Below, in pieces: positions 28,572 to 36,904 of a stretch of DNA of 46,491 nt. Each line of letters opens with the position of its first letter. Position 1 is the first letter of the stretch. The notes below the pieces were generated by a model. The model searched no databases and was not told the DNA's origin. It saw nothing but the letters and a program-made list of their open reading frames with translations. A program made the position numbers and the translations under genes. The stretch comes from Stenotrophomonas sp. HITSZ_GD (GTDB lineage: Bacteria > Pseudomonadota > Gammaproteobacteria > Xanthomonadales > Xanthomonadaceae), in assembly GCF_029543105.1 (NCBI RefSeq), contig NZ_JARQXB010000022.1, positions 1 through 46,491 on the forward strand, written 5' to 3'.

Positions 28572-28598
28572 ATAACGACCGCCTGCGGGGAAACTTTA
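28572..28598 (-). promoter_or_regulatory. Sigma-28 (FliA) promoter of flgM-flgN
   Basis: Minus strand: TAAAGTTT (28598-28591), a perfect -35, then exactly 11 bases, then GTCGTTAT (28579-28572) against GCCGATAA. It lies in the 88-base gap between flgA and flgM, with about 28 bases to the flgM ATG. Confidence 0.85.
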
Positions 28599-28631
28599 GA
28601 AATAAATCGGGAAATTCCTGACGCCCCGGTC

Positions 28632-29291
28632 TCAGCGAGAGACCACGACCGCGCCGCTGTCGTCCACCACGCCCTGCACCACCTTGCGCGAGGAGCTGTT
28701 CTCCACCGAGACCCGCTCGTTCTGGCCGGCATCGCCCAGCGCCCGGCCGCTCATGCGCACCTCCAGGCCGTCGCGCCGGGAGACCAGCGCCACCGTGTCG
28801 CCCCGCCGCACGAGGCGCTGGGCGACCAGGTCGCTCGCCGCCAGCACGGTACCGGCCGGCAACACGCGTCGGGCGCTGCGCCCCAGCGCATCGGCCGGAT
28901 CGGCCAGCACCGCGCCGACGATCCGCGCCGCGTCGCGCCGTTCGACCGTGATATCGGCCAGGTCCAGCGTTTCTCCAGCGGCGATGCCGCGGGTCAAGAC
29001 CAATACGTCCTGCGTGCGGCGCACCTTGACCGGCACGAACAGGCGCCAGCCGGCGGCCTGCGGGCAGGCCACCTCCACGGTGTTGCCGTTGCCCGGCTGG
29101 GCCGACAGCGGTACCGGGCAGGCCGGCATGCGCAGGCCGGGGTCCAGCGTGGTCTGCGCGTCGGCCGCGTCCACGCCGAGCGCGGCGATGGCGGCGGCGC
29201 GGATGCTTTCCACCGGCTGGAAGCCATCGGCGAACGCCGCGGCCGGCGCGAGGGCCATCAGGATAAGGATCAAGCGAATGTGGCGGCGCAT
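28632..29291 (-). CDS. flgA: Flagella basal body P-ring formation protein FlgA
   Basis: Periplasmic chaperone for FlgI assembly into the P-ring. The 219-residue precursor has a signal peptide (MRRHIRLILILMALAPAAAF, cut before ADG) and a SAF-type C-terminal domain: TRGIAAGETLDLADITVERR, RRVLPAGTVLAASDL, VRRGDTVALVSRRDGLEVRM and GVVDDSGAVVV. I chose the ATG at 29291 because GGAG lies eight bases upstream and the signal peptide is complete; the open frame reaches 29417 but gives a basic, implausible leader. The sigma-54-type promoter at 29326-29341 would give a leader of about 25 bases. flgM follows after 88 bases. Confidence 0.93.
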   Translation of the reverse strand: MRRHIRLILILMALAPAAAFADGFQPVESIRAAAIAALGVDAADAQTTLDPGLRMPACPVPLSAQPGNGNTVEVACPQAAGWRLFVPVKVRRTQDVLVLTRGIAAGETLDLADITVERRDAARIVGAVLADPADALGRSARRVLPAGTVLAASDLVAQRLVRRGDTVALVSRRDGLEVRMSGRALGDAGQNERVSVENSSSRKVVQGVVDDSGAVVVSR

Positions 29292-29325
29292 CGGCGCGCT
29301 CCAGGCGGAATGACGCGGGCGACGA

Positions 29326-29341
29326 TGCAAGACCCGTGCCG
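29326..29341 (-). promoter_or_regulatory. Sigma-54 (RpoN) promoter of flgA
   Basis: Minus strand: CGGCACG (29341-29335), four bases, TTGCA (29330-29326). This matches TGGCACG-N4-TTGCW except at the first base, with correct GG to GC spacing. The predicted start is about 25 bases before the flgA ATG. Confidence 0.75.
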
Positions 29342-29460
29342 CGCGCCGCGCGCCCTCGGTCGGTCCGCCTGCGTGGGAATGATGCCGTCGCCACGGCCGG
29401 AACGAACGACACGCCACGACCGAGCCGCCAGCGAATCGCCGAAGCCCCCAAGACCACCCC

Positions 29461-29488
29461 TCAAGTTCCCCACCGCCACAACCGATAA
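29461..29488 (+). promoter_or_regulatory. Possible sigma-28 promoter of cheV
   Basis: TCAAGTTC (29461-29468), 12 bases, then ACCGATAA (29481-29488). The -10 matches seven of eight consensus bases, but the spacing is one base long and the -35 is weaker. The cheV ATG is only seven bases after the -10, and no Shine-Dalgarno site is present, so the transcript could be leaderless. Confidence 0.45.
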
Positions 29489-29495
29489 CGCCTAC

Positions 29496-30434
29496 ATGTC
29501 ACATGACCTGCTCAACCGCATCGACCAACGCACCCGCCTGGCCGGCCACAACCGGCTGGCGCTGCTGCTGTTCCGCCTGGGCGGCCGTCAGCTTTTTGGC
29601 GTGAACGTCTTCAAGGTGCAGGAAGTGCTGCGCCGCCCGGACCTGTTCCAGGTGCCCGGGCTGCCGAACGAGTTCGCCGGCGTGGCCGACGTGCGCGGGC
29701 GCTCGGTGCCAGTGCTGGACCTGGGCGTGGCCATCGGCCACCCCGAGCGCGCGCCCGGCAGCGAGGGCGCCCCGGCCTACCTGGTGGTGGCCGAGTTCAA
29801 CCGCTCGGTGCAGGGCTTCCTGGTCAGCGGCGTGGAGCGCATCGTCAACATCGCGGTGGAAGACATCCACCCGCCGCCGGAACTGGGCGCCGAGGCCACC
29901 TACCTCACCGCGGTGACGCGCTTCCAGGGCGAGCTGATCCAGGTCATCGACGTGGAAAGCGTGCTGGCCGACATCGCGCAGATCGAGACCGACATCCAGA
30001 TCGACCCCGCCCTGGCGCTGGAAACCGACCGCCCGCTGCAGGTGCTGGTGGTGGACGACTCGCGCGTGGCACGCCAGCAGATCCGCAGCGTGCTGGACCA
30101 GCTCGGCGTCGGCGCCACCCTGCTCTCGGACGGCCGCCAGGCACTGGACCACCTCTTGCAGGTACTGGCCGCCGGCGAGGACCCGGCCGAACGCTACGCC
30201 ATGGTCATCTCCGACATCGAGATGCCGGCGATGGACGGCTACACCCTGACGACGGAAATCCGGCGTCACCCGGGCCTGTCGGGCCTGTACGTGCTGCTGC
30301 ACACCTCCTTGTCGGGCGTGTTCAACAACGCCATGGTCGAGCAGGTCGGCGCGAACGCCTTCGTCGCCAAGTACAGCGCCCACGAGCTGGCCGAGTACGT
30401 GCTCGAACGCCTGCGCGAGGTCGCCGAGGCCTGA
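29496..30434 (+). CDS. cheV: Chemotaxis coupling protein CheV
   Basis: CheW-like adaptor fused to a receiver domain; it links chemoreceptors to CheA and is phosphorylated by it for adaptation. The 312 residues contain a CheW domain (about 20-160: FRLGGRQLFGVNVFKVQEVL, VRGRSVPVLDLG, FQGELIQVIDVE) and a receiver (about 180-305) with VVDDSR, phospho-accepting Asp240 in VISDIEMPAMDG, Thr in LHTSLSG and Lys in FVAKY. The ATG at 29496 lacks a Shine-Dalgarno site and lies just after a sigma-28-like -10. It is divergent from flgA and is followed by a REP-like hairpin at 30453-30484 before the flgB promoter. Confidence 0.95.
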   Translation: MSHDLLNRIDQRTRLAGHNRLALLLFRLGGRQLFGVNVFKVQEVLRRPDLFQVPGLPNEFAGVADVRGRSVPVLDLGVAIGHPERAPGSEGAPAYLVVAEFNRSVQGFLVSGVERIVNIAVEDIHPPPELGAEATYLTAVTRFQGELIQVIDVESVLADIAQIETDIQIDPALALETDRPLQVLVVDDSRVARQQIRSVLDQLGVGATLLSDGRQALDHLLQVLAAGEDPAERYAMVISDIEMPAMDGYTLTTEIRRHPGLSGLYVLLHTSLSGVFNNAMVEQVGANAFVAKYSAHELAEYVLERLREVAEA

Positions 30435-30452
30435 TCCCGCGTTCCGGGAGAC

Positions 30453-30484
30453 AGGCGCAGGGCCCGGACACCGGGTCTACGCCT
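30453..30484. repeat. GTAG-type REP hairpin after cheV
   Basis: Compound hairpin: AGGCG (30453-30457) pairs with CGCCT (30480-30484), and inside CCCGG-ACA-CCGGG (30463-30475). On the minus strand it begins GTAGACCCGG, the form of GTAG-headed REP elements. It stands between cheV and flgB and may end cheV transcription. Confidence 0.55.
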
Positions 30485-30533
30485 GGCCCTCCCGCCCTCC
30501 CCGGCCACGCGCGGTGGCCGCCGGGCCGCTTTC

Positions 30534-30549
30534 TGGCACAGCTCTTGCC
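30534..30549 (+). promoter_or_regulatory. Sigma-54 (RpoN) promoter of the flgB operon
   Basis: TGGCACA (30534-30540), four bases, TTGCC (30545-30549): full GG and GC with correct spacing. The transcript would begin near 30560, about 22 bases before the flgB start, leaving room for the GGAG site at 30572-30575. Confidence 0.88.
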
Positions 30550-30582
30550 TGTGCTTCGGCAACGATTTGCCGGAGCCAGGCC

Positions 30583-30993
30583 GTGTCCAATCCGATCGCT
30601 TCCTATCTGGGCGTGCATGCCGACGCGCTACCGTTGCGCGAGCAGCGCATGCAGCTCATCGCCAGCAACCTCAGCAATGTCGACACCCCCGGGTACAAGG
30701 CCCAGGACCTGGACTTCAACACCGCGCTGAAGGCCGCCGGCGCCGCGCGCGAGGCCGCCAGCGGCGACGGCCTGGCCACCACGAGCGAAGGCCACATCCG
30801 CAGCGGCGAGATCGCCGGGCTCAACCCGTTCCAGATCACCCGCCAGGCCGACCAGCCGAGCCTGGACGGCAACACCGTCGACCCGGATGCCGAACGCGCC
30901 GCCTATGGCCGCGCCGCGCTGGAATACCGCGCCTCGCTCAGCTTCCTGGAGTCGAAGGTCAAGAACATGCTCACCGCGATCACCGGGTCCTAA
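30583..30993 (+). CDS. flgB: Flagellar basal body rod protein FlgB
   Basis: Proximal rod subunit. 136 residues, family length, with the axial-protein motif QLIASNLSNVDTPGYKAQDL at residues 26-45 and a C-terminal helix (YRASLSFLESKVKNMLTAI). The GTG at 30583 is chosen because GGAG lies eight bases upstream and the protein then begins VSNPIASYLG, the normal N-terminus; the frame is open further upstream through the promoter. It is the first gene of flgBCDEF under a sigma-54-type promoter. flgC begins three bases after its stop. Confidence 0.95.
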   Translation: MSNPIASYLGVHADALPLREQRMQLIASNLSNVDTPGYKAQDLDFNTALKAAGAAREAASGDGLATTSEGHIRSGEIAGLNPFQITRQADQPSLDGNTVDPDAERAAYGRAALEYRASLSFLESKVKNMLTAITGS

Positions 30994-30996
30994 GCC

Positions 30997-31404
30997 ATGA
31001 GCAACCTGCCCATCTTCGATGTCGCCGGTTCCGCGCTGCAGGCGCAGTCCGTGCGCATGAGCACCATCGCCTCCAACCTGGCCAACGCCGATTCGGTGGC
31101 CGGCTCGGCCGAGGCGGCCTACAAGCCGCTCGAGCCGATCTTCCAGGCCACGCCCAACGCGCAGGACCCGAGCCTGACGGGGGTGAAGGTCAAGGAAGTC
31201 ACCACCACCGGCGCGCCGCCGATCAAGCGCTACGAGCCCAGCCACCCGCTGGCCGATGCCGACGGCTACGTGTACTCGCCCGACGTGGACCCGGTCGCGC
31301 AGATGGTCAACCTGATTTCGGCCTCGCGTAACTACCAGGCCGGCGTGGAAGTCCTCAACACCGCCAAGGAACTGGCGCTGGCCACCCTGACGATGGGTCG
31401 ATAG
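30997..31404 (+). CDS. flgC: Flagellar basal body rod protein FlgC
   Basis: Proximal rod subunit that stacks with FlgB, FlgF and FlgG. The 135 residues contain the N-terminal axial pattern FDVAGSALQAQSVRMSTIAS then NLANADSVAG and the C-terminal signature MVNLISASRNYQAGVEVLNT. It starts three bases after flgB, so translation is probably coupled. The 37-base gap before flgD holds only a GGA ribosome site. Confidence 0.97.
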   Translation: MSNLPIFDVAGSALQAQSVRMSTIASNLANADSVAGSAEAAYKPLEPIFQATPNAQDPSLTGVKVKEVTTTGAPPIKRYEPSHPLADADGYVYSPDVDPVAQMVNLISASRNYQAGVEVLNTAKELALATLTMGR

Positions 31405-31441
31405 ACCCTCCCCACCGCGCTAGACCGCACCGGAATCCACC

Positions 31442-32107
31442 ATGAGCACGATCGCCTCGGACCTCTATTCCTCGCTGGGCCTGACCTCCAGCAGCAGCAC
31501 CACCAAGAAGGAAGAGTCGCTCGGCCAGGCCGACTTCCTGCGCCTGATGACCGAGCAGCTGCAGCACCAGGACCCGCTCAAGCCGATGGAGAACAGCGAG
31601 TTCCTCGGCCAGCTGGCGCAGTTCTCCACGGTGCAGGGCATCAGCGACCTCAACACCACGGTCAACAGCTTCTCCAGCTCGCTCAGCAGCGACCAGGTGT
31701 TGCGCGGCGCGCAGCTGGTCGGGCACGAAGTGCTGGTGCCCTCGGCCAAGATGGCCCTGGGCGAGACCGGCGCGGTCACCGGCGTGGTCGCCGCGCCCAG
31801 CGCCGGCATCGTCAACTTCGACGTCACCGACGCCAACGGCACCAAGATCAAGACGATCAGCGTGAAGGCCGACAAGGCCGGCGAAGTCAATTTCCAGTGG
31901 GACGGCACCGACGACTACGGCAACCGCATGGCGGCCGGCACGTACTCGATCTCCGCCACCCACACCGACAGCAGTGGCACCGACAGCAAGATCTCCACCT
32001 ACATCCAGGCCCCGGTCGAAAGCGTCACCGTCGGCTCCGATGGCCTGTACCTCAACCTCAAGGGGCTGGGCACCGCCCCGATCAGTTACGTGCTCCGCGT
32101 CAGCTGA
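31442..32107 (+). CDS. flgD: Flagellar hook assembly protein FlgD
   Basis: Hook cap that guides FlgE polymerisation and is later replaced by FlgK. The 221-residue protein has a Ser/Thr-rich start, the conserved cap region QADFLRLMTEQLQHQDPLKP with MENSEFLGQLAQFS, and a C-terminal FlgD Ig-like/tudor part (WDGTDDYGNRMAAGTYSI). It lies between flgC and flgE on the same transcript; flgE starts 28 bases after its stop with an AGGAG site. Confidence 0.96.
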   Translation: MSTIASDLYSSLGLTSSSSTTKKEESLGQADFLRLMTEQLQHQDPLKPMENSEFLGQLAQFSTVQGISDLNTTVNSFSSSLSSDQVLRGAQLVGHEVLVPSAKMALGETGAVTGVVAAPSAGIVNFDVTDANGTKIKTISVKADKAGEVNFQWDGTDDYGNRMAAGTYSISATHTDSSGTDSKISTYIQAPVESVTVGSDGLYLNLKGLGTAPISYVLRVS

Positions 32108-32135
32108 GCCGGCACCCGCGCAACCAGGAGTTCCC

Positions 32136-33359
32136 ATGGGCTTCAATACTTCGCTGTCCGGCATCAACGCCGCCAACGCCGACCTCAACGTCACTTCCAA
32201 CAACATCGCCAACGTCAACACGACCGGCTTCAAGGAGTCGCGCGCCGAGTTCGCCGACATGTTCCAGAGCACCGCCTATGGCCTGTCGCGCAACGCGGTC
32301 GGCTCGGGCGTGCGGGTGAGCAACGTGGCCCAGCAGTTCTCGCAGGGCAACATCGACCCGACCGGGCGCAGCCTGGACCTGGCGATCTCCGGCGAAGGCT
32401 TCTTCACCATGTCGCAGAACGGCGAGCGCCTGTACACGCGCGCCGGCAACTTCCAGACCGACGCCAACGGCTACGTGGTCAACCCGGAAGGCGCGCGCCT
32501 GCAGGTGTACGCGCCCAACACCAACGGCAACGGCTTCGACGTGGGCCGGCTGACCGACCTGCAGCTGCTCACCACCGATGCGCCGCCCAAGCAGACCACC
32601 ACGGTCAACCTGGGCTTCACCCTGCCCGGCAACGCGTCCCAGCCGACCGTGGCGACGTTCGACCCGGCCGATTCCAACAGCTACAACTACTCCACCGGCG
32701 GCATCAACGTGTACGACTCGCTGGGCGTGAGCCACACCCAGACCTCGTACTTCGTGAAGACCGCCAACGCCAACGAGTGGCAGGTCTACAACTACGTGGA
32801 CGGCGCCTCGGTGGGCACGCCGACCACGCTGCAGTTCTCCGACAGCGGCGCGCTGACCAGCCCGGCCGACGGCATGATCGCGCTGGACCCGTATACCCCG
32901 AGCACCGGCGCGGGCGTGCTGAGCATGTCGCTCAACCTGAGCGGCGCCACCCAGTACGGCGAATCGTTCGCGCTGCGCGACACCCGCCAGGACGGCTACG
33001 CGAGCGGCAAGCTCAACGAGATCAGCATCGACGCCACCGGCGTGGTGTTCGCGCGCTACTCCAACGGCGCCGACAAGCCGCTGGGCCAGGTCGCGCTGAC
33101 CACCTTCACCAACCCGCAGGGCCTGTCCCAGCAGGGCAGCACGATGTGGGCCGAGAGCTACGCCTCCGGTTCGCCGCGCACCGGCGCGCCGGGCAGCTCG
33201 GATTTCGGCCAGATCGAATCGGGCTCGCTGGAATCCTCCACGGTGGACCTCACCGAGCAGCTGGTGAACATGATCGTGGCGCAGCGCAACTTCCAGGCCA
33301 ACGCGCAGATGATCTCCACCCAGGACCAGGTCACCCAGACCGTCATCAACATCCGCTGA
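32136..33359 (+). CDS. flgE: Flagellar hook protein FlgE
   Basis: Structural subunit of the hook. 407 residues with the axial N-terminus MGFNTSLSGINAANADLNVT and SNNIANVNTTGFKESRAEF, hook-core domains in the middle (GEGFFTMSQNGERLYTRAG, INVYDSLGVSHTQTSYF), and the C-terminal helix VDLTEQLVNMIVAQRNFQAN. The ATG at 32136 has AGGAG six bases upstream; the frame is open into flgD but that part is a shadow. A hairpin lies in the 62-base gap before flgF. Confidence 0.97.
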   Translation: MGFNTSLSGINAANADLNVTSNNIANVNTTGFKESRAEFADMFQSTAYGLSRNAVGSGVRVSNVAQQFSQGNIDPTGRSLDLAISGEGFFTMSQNGERLYTRAGNFQTDANGYVVNPEGARLQVYAPNTNGNGFDVGRLTDLQLLTTDAPPKQTTTVNLGFTLPGNASQPTVATFDPADSNSYNYSTGGINVYDSLGVSHTQTSYFVKTANANEWQVYNYVDGASVGTPTTLQFSDSGALTSPADGMIALDPYTPSTGAGVLSMSLNLSGATQYGESFALRDTRQDGYASGKLNEISIDATGVVFARYSNGADKPLGQVALTTFTNPQGLSQQGSTMWAESYASGSPRTGAPGSSDFGQIESGSLESSTVDLTEQLVNMIVAQRNFQANAQMISTQDQVTQTVINIR

Positions 33360-33377
33360 TCGTGAATGCCGCGCGCT

Positions 33378-33395
33378 GATCCGCCCGTGCGGATC
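33378..33395 (+). promoter_or_regulatory. Hairpin between flgE and flgF
   Basis: Perfect GATCCGC-CCGT-GCGGATC stem-loop in the flgE-flgF gap with no T-run. It is likely an mRNA structure, perhaps an end that protects the flgE message (hook subunits are needed in far larger number than FlgF) rather than a terminator. Confidence 0.4.
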
Positions 33396-33421
33396 GGCGC
33401 GACGGCCGGCCGGAGACCGCC

Positions 33422-34171
33422 ATGGACAAAGCCCTCTACGTCGCGATGACCGGCGCCCGCGCCTCGCTGCAGGCCCAGGGCACGGTGTCGCAGAACCTCG
33501 CCAACGCCGACACCAACGGCTTCAAGGCCGCGCTGGCCAACACGCAGGCGATGCCGATCCGCGGCGACGGCTTTCCCTCCCGCGTGAACGCCATGCACAT
33601 CGACCAGGGCTTCGATGCGAGCCTGGGCGCGCAGAAGGTCACCGGCAACGCGCTGGATATCTCGCTGCAGCCTGACACCTGGCTGGCCGTGCAATCGCAG
33701 GACGGCAGCGAGGCCTATACGCGCGGCGGCCAACTCTCGCTCACCCCCAACGGACAGCTGGTCACCGCCAGCGGCCGCGCGGTGCTGGACGAGAACGGTA
33801 ACCCGATGGTGATCCCGCCGCACCAGGCGCTGGAGATCGGCAGCGATGGCACCGTGTCGATCACCCCGCTCGGCGAAAGCGCGGCCACGCAGGCCAACGT
33901 CGGCCGGCTGCGCGTGGTCAACGCCTCCTCCGACCGCCTCGCGCGCGGGCTGGACGGGTTGATGCGCAACACCAACCCGCAGCAGGCCTTCGTGCAGGCC
34001 GAAGGCAAGTCGGTCAACAGCGGCTCGCTGGAAGGCAGCAATGTCGATGCGGCCGGCGCGCTGGTGCAGATGATCCAGTTGCAGCGGCAGTTCGAGATGC
34101 AGGTGAAGGTGATCAAGCACGGCGACGAGAACGCGCAGTCGGCCAATACCCTGCTGAAGCTGAGCGGCTGA
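33422..34171 (+). CDS. flgF: Flagellar basal body rod protein FlgF
   Basis: Rod protein joining the proximal rod to the FlgG distal rod. The 249 residues carry MTGARASLQAQGTVSQNLAN then ADTNGFKAALANT, the central WLAVQSQDGSEAYTRGGQLS stretch and the C-terminal EGSNVDAAGALVQMIQLQRQ. The ATG has GGAG about eight bases upstream. It appears to be the last gene of flgBCDEF, because a strong hairpin and a new sigma-54-type promoter follow before flgG. Confidence 0.95.
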   Translation: MDKALYVAMTGARASLQAQGTVSQNLANADTNGFKAALANTQAMPIRGDGFPSRVNAMHIDQGFDASLGAQKVTGNALDISLQPDTWLAVQSQDGSEAYTRGGQLSLTPNGQLVTASGRAVLDENGNPMVIPPHQALEIGSDGTVSITPLGESAATQANVGRLRVVNASSDRLARGLDGLMRNTNPQQAFVQAEGKSVNSGSLEGSNVDAAGALVQMIQLQRQFEMQVKVIKHGDENAQSANTLLKLSG

Positions 34172-34178
34172 CGCGCCG

Positions 34179-34198
34179 CGCGCCGGCTTTCCGGCGCG
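34179..34198 (+). terminator. Hairpin after flgF
   Basis: Eight-base perfect arms CGCGCCGG and CCGGCGCG with a CTTT loop, directly before the flgG promoter. It has no T-run, so it is at best a partial terminator. Confidence 0.45.
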
Positions 34199-34202
34199 GT
34201 TC

Positions 34203-34218
34203 TGGCACGCGGCATGCA
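34203..34218 (+). promoter_or_regulatory. Sigma-54 (RpoN) promoter of flgG
   Basis: TGGCACG (34203-34209), four bases, ATGCA (34214-34218), against TGGCACG-N4-TTGCA: one mismatch, correct GG to GC spacing. The predicted start is about 40 bases before the flgG ATG. It would allow flgGHIJKL to be transcribed apart from flgBCDEF. Confidence 0.75.
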
Positions 34219-34270
34219 TCACCCCCGGCGTGGACGGCCAGCGGGCCGGCGCCAAACGAGGAATCGCCCA

Positions 34271-35056
34271 ATGAATCAGGCTTTGTGGGTCGCCAAGACC
34301 GGACTGGATGCGCAGCAGACGCGCATGTCGGTCATCTCCAACAACCTGGCCAACACCAACACCACCGGCTTCAAGCGCGACCGCGCCAGCTTCGAGGACC
34401 TGCTGTACCAACAGGTCCGTGCGCCCGGTGGCGCGACCTCGGCCCAGACCAACCTGCCCTCCGGCCTGCAGCTGGGCACCGGCGTGCGCGTGGTTTCCAC
34501 TTCCAAGTCCTTCGAACAGGGCAGCCAGCAGCAGACCGACCGCGCGCTGGACGTGATGGTCAACGGCCGCGGCTTCTTCGAGGTGCAGATGCCCGACGGC
34601 ACCTCCGCCTACACGCGCGACGGCAACTTCCAGATCAACGACCAGGGCCAGCTGGTGACCAACAGCGGCTACCCGATCCAGCCGGGCATCCAGGTGCCGG
34701 AAGGCACCGAGTCGATCACCATCGGCAGCGACGGCACCGTGACCGCGCAGGTGGCCGGCCAGACCGGCGCGCTGGAGATCGGCTCGCTCACGCTCACCGA
34801 CTTCATCAACCCGGCCGGCCTGCAGTCCAAGGGCGAGAACCTCTACGTCGAGACCACCGCCTCGGGCCCGGCGCAGAACGGCACGCCCGGCCTCAACGGC
34901 CTGGGCACCACCGTGCAGGGCGCGCTGGAAGGCAGCAACGTCAACGTGGTGGAAGAGCTGGTGAGCATGATCGAAACCCAGCGCGCCTACGAGATGAACG
35001 CCAAGGCCATCTCCACCACCGACTCGATGCTCGGCTACCTCAACACCAACGTCTGA
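34271..35056 (+). CDS. flgG: Flagellar basal body distal rod protein FlgG
   Basis: Distal rod subunit. The 261 residues match the family throughout: MNQALWVAKTGLDAQQTRMS with NNLANTNTTGFKRDRASFED, the FlgG-specific YQQVRAPGGATS stretch, GRGFFEVQMPDGTSAYTRDG, and a C-terminal EELVSMIETQRAYEMNAKAI. The ATG at 34271 has a GAGGA site upstream. It is the first gene of the block flgGHIJKL; flgH starts 17 bases after its stop. Confidence 0.97.
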   Translation: MNQALWVAKTGLDAQQTRMSVISNNLANTNTTGFKRDRASFEDLLYQQVRAPGGATSAQTNLPSGLQLGTGVRVVSTSKSFEQGSQQQTDRALDVMVNGRGFFEVQMPDGTSAYTRDGNFQINDQGQLVTNSGYPIQPGIQVPEGTESITIGSDGTVTAQVAGQTGALEIGSLTLTDFINPAGLQSKGENLYVETTASGPAQNGTPGLNGLGTTVQGALEGSNVNVVEELVSMIETQRAYEMNAKAISTTDSMLGYLNTNV

Positions 35057-35073
35057 TCCTCGCGGTGACCGTG

Positions 35074-35766
35074 ATGAACACCCTGCCCTCCCTCGCCCGC
35101 CTGGCCCTCGCCGCCGCGACCTGCGCGCTGCTCGGCGGTTGCGTGATCGCCGGCGACGTGCGCCCGTTCCCGGCGATGGCGCCGGTGCAGCCGATCATGC
35201 CGCCGCAGGCCGCGCCCAGCGCCGGCGCGATCTACGCCGCCGGCCCGGGCCTGCAGCTGTACGGCGACCGCCGCGCGCGCGATGTCGGCGACCTGCTGAC
35301 CATCACCCTGGTTGAAAGCACCACCGCCACCACCAGTGCCACCACGGGCATCAGCAAGAACAGCGACATCGAGATGGGCTCGCCCACCGTGCTCGGCCTG
35401 CCGGTCACCTACCACGGGCAGGAACTGTTGAAGAACACCGCCAAGGGCGAGCGCAGCTTCGATGGCAAGGGCCAGAGCGCGCAGAGCAACAAGCTGCAGG
35501 GCAGCGTCACGGTGACGGTGATCCAGCGCCTGCCCAACGGCAACCTCGTGGTGCAGGGGCAGAAGCAGTTGCGCCTGAACCAGGGCGACGAACTGGTGCA
35601 GATCCAGGGCATCGTGCGCGCCGCCGACATCGCCACCGACAACAGCATCCCGTCGAGCAAGGTCGCCGATGCGCGCATCGCCTATGGCGGCCGTGGCGCG
35701 GTGGCGCAGTCCAACGCGATGGGCTGGTTCGGCCGCTTCTTCAATTCGGCGCTGTCGCCGTACTGA
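35074..35766 (+). CDS. flgH: Flagellar L-ring lipoprotein FlgH
   Basis: Outer-membrane ring (bushing) around the rod. The 230-residue precursor is a lipoprotein: signal peptide with lipobox LLGGC and lipidated Cys23. The mature part has [20 protein letters not shown], the conserved [20 protein letters not shown] end and a [20 protein letters not shown] strand region. ATG at 35074; an in-frame GTG nine bases earlier is possible. LolA, which carries such lipoproteins, is encoded in the same window. Confidence 0.96.
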   Translation: MNTLPSLARLALAAATCALLGGCVIAGDVRPFPAMAPVQPIMPPQAAPSAGAIYAAGPGLQLYGDRRARDVGDLLTITLVESTTATTSATTGISKNSDIEMGSPTVLGLPVTYHGQELLKNTAKGERSFDGKGQSAQSNKLQGSVTVTVIQRLPNGNLVVQGQKQLRLNQGDELVQIQGIVRAADIATDNSIPSSKVADARIAYGGRGAVAQSNAMGWFGRFFNSALSPY

Positions 35767-35785
35767 GTCATTACAAGGCATCGCC

Positions 35786-36904
35786 ATGAACCTCGCCTCC
35801 GCCACCTTGCGTGCTTCCGCCATCCTGCTGCTGGCGCTGGGCGCCTGCGCGCCGGCCGCCGCCGAGCGCATCAAGGATCTTGCCCAGGTCGGTGGCGTGC
35901 GCGGCAACGCGCTGGTCGGCTACGGCCTGGTGGTCGGCCTGGACAACACCGGCGACCGCACCAGCCAGGCCCCCTTCACCGTGCAGAGCCTGAAGAACAT
36001 GCTCGGCGAGCTGGGCGTCAACGTGCCGGCCAACGTCAACCCGCAGCTGAAGAACGTGGCCGCCGTGGCGATCCACGCCGAGTTGCCGCCGTTCGCCAAG
36101 CCGGGGCAGCCGATCGACGTGACCGTCTCCTCGCTGGGCAATGCGATCTCGCTGCGCGGCGGTTCGCTGCTGATGGCCCCGCTGAAGGGCGCCGACGGCC
36201 AGGTGTATGCCATCGCCCAGGGCAACCTGGTGGTGGGTGGCTTCGGCGCGCAGGGCAAGGATGGCTCGAAGGTGTCGGTGAACGTGCCCAGCGTGGGCCG
36301 CATCCCCAACGGCGCCACCGTGGAGCGCGCACTGCCGGACGTGTTCGACAACAGCGGCGAGATCACGCTGAACCTGCACCAGAACGATTTCACCACGGTC
36401 TCGCGCATGGTCGCGGCGATCGACAACACCTTCGGCACCGGCACCGCACGCGCGGTGGATGGCGTCACCGTGGCGGTACGCGCGCCGACCGACCCGGGCG
36501 CGCGCATCGGCCTGCTGGCGCGCATCGAGAACGTGGAGCTTTCGCCTGGCGAGGCGGCGGCCAAGGTCATCGTCAACGCGCGCACCGGCACGGTGGTGAT
36601 CGGCTCGCAGGTGCGGGTGATGCCGGCGGCCATCGCGCACGGCTCGCTCACCGTGACCATCAGCGAGAACAGCAACGTCAGCCAGCCCGGTGCGTTCGCC
36701 AACGGCCAGACCACCGTGACCCAGCAGTCCACCATCAGCGCCAGCGCCGAGGGCAGCCGCATGTTCAAGTTCGCCGGCGGCACCACGCTGGACCAGATCG
36801 TGCGCGCGGTGAACGAAGTCGGCGCCGCGCCGGGCGACCTGGTGGCGATCCTGGAAGCCCTCAAGCAGGCCGGCGCGCTGACGGCGGAGCTGGAGGTGAT
36901 CTGA
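35786..36904 (+). CDS. flgI: Flagellar P-ring protein FlgI
   Basis: Periplasmic ring subunit around the rod, assembled with the help of FlgA. The 372-residue precursor has a signal peptide (hydrophobic [14 protein letters not shown], cut before ERIKDLAQ) and the family core: [58 protein letters not shown] and the C-terminal [20 protein letters not shown]. Its stop overlaps the flgJ start by one base (TGATG), indicating coupled translation. Confidence 0.97.
   Translation: MNLASATLRASAILLLALGACAPAAAERIKDLAQVGGVRGNALVGYGLVVGLDNTGDRTSQAPFTVQSLKNMLGELGVNVPANVNPQLKNVAAVAIHAELPPFAKPGQPIDVTVSSLGNAISLRGGSLLMAPLKGADGQVYAIAQGNLVVGGFGAQGKDGSKVSVNVPSVGRIPNGATVERALPDVFDNSGEITLNLHQNDFTTVSRMVAAIDNTFGTGTARAVDGVTVAVRAPTDPGARIGLLARIENVELSPGEAAAKVIVNARTGTVVIGSQVRVMPAAIAHGSLTVTISENSNVSQPGAFANGQTTVTQQSTISASAEGSRMFKFAGGTTLDQIVRAVNEVGAAPGDLVAILEALKQAGALTAELEVI

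Noticed and set aside
34285-35073. N-terminal extension of FlgH across flgG
   Set aside because: The open frame continues upstream, but the lipoprotein signal peptide with Cys23 fixes the start near 35074.
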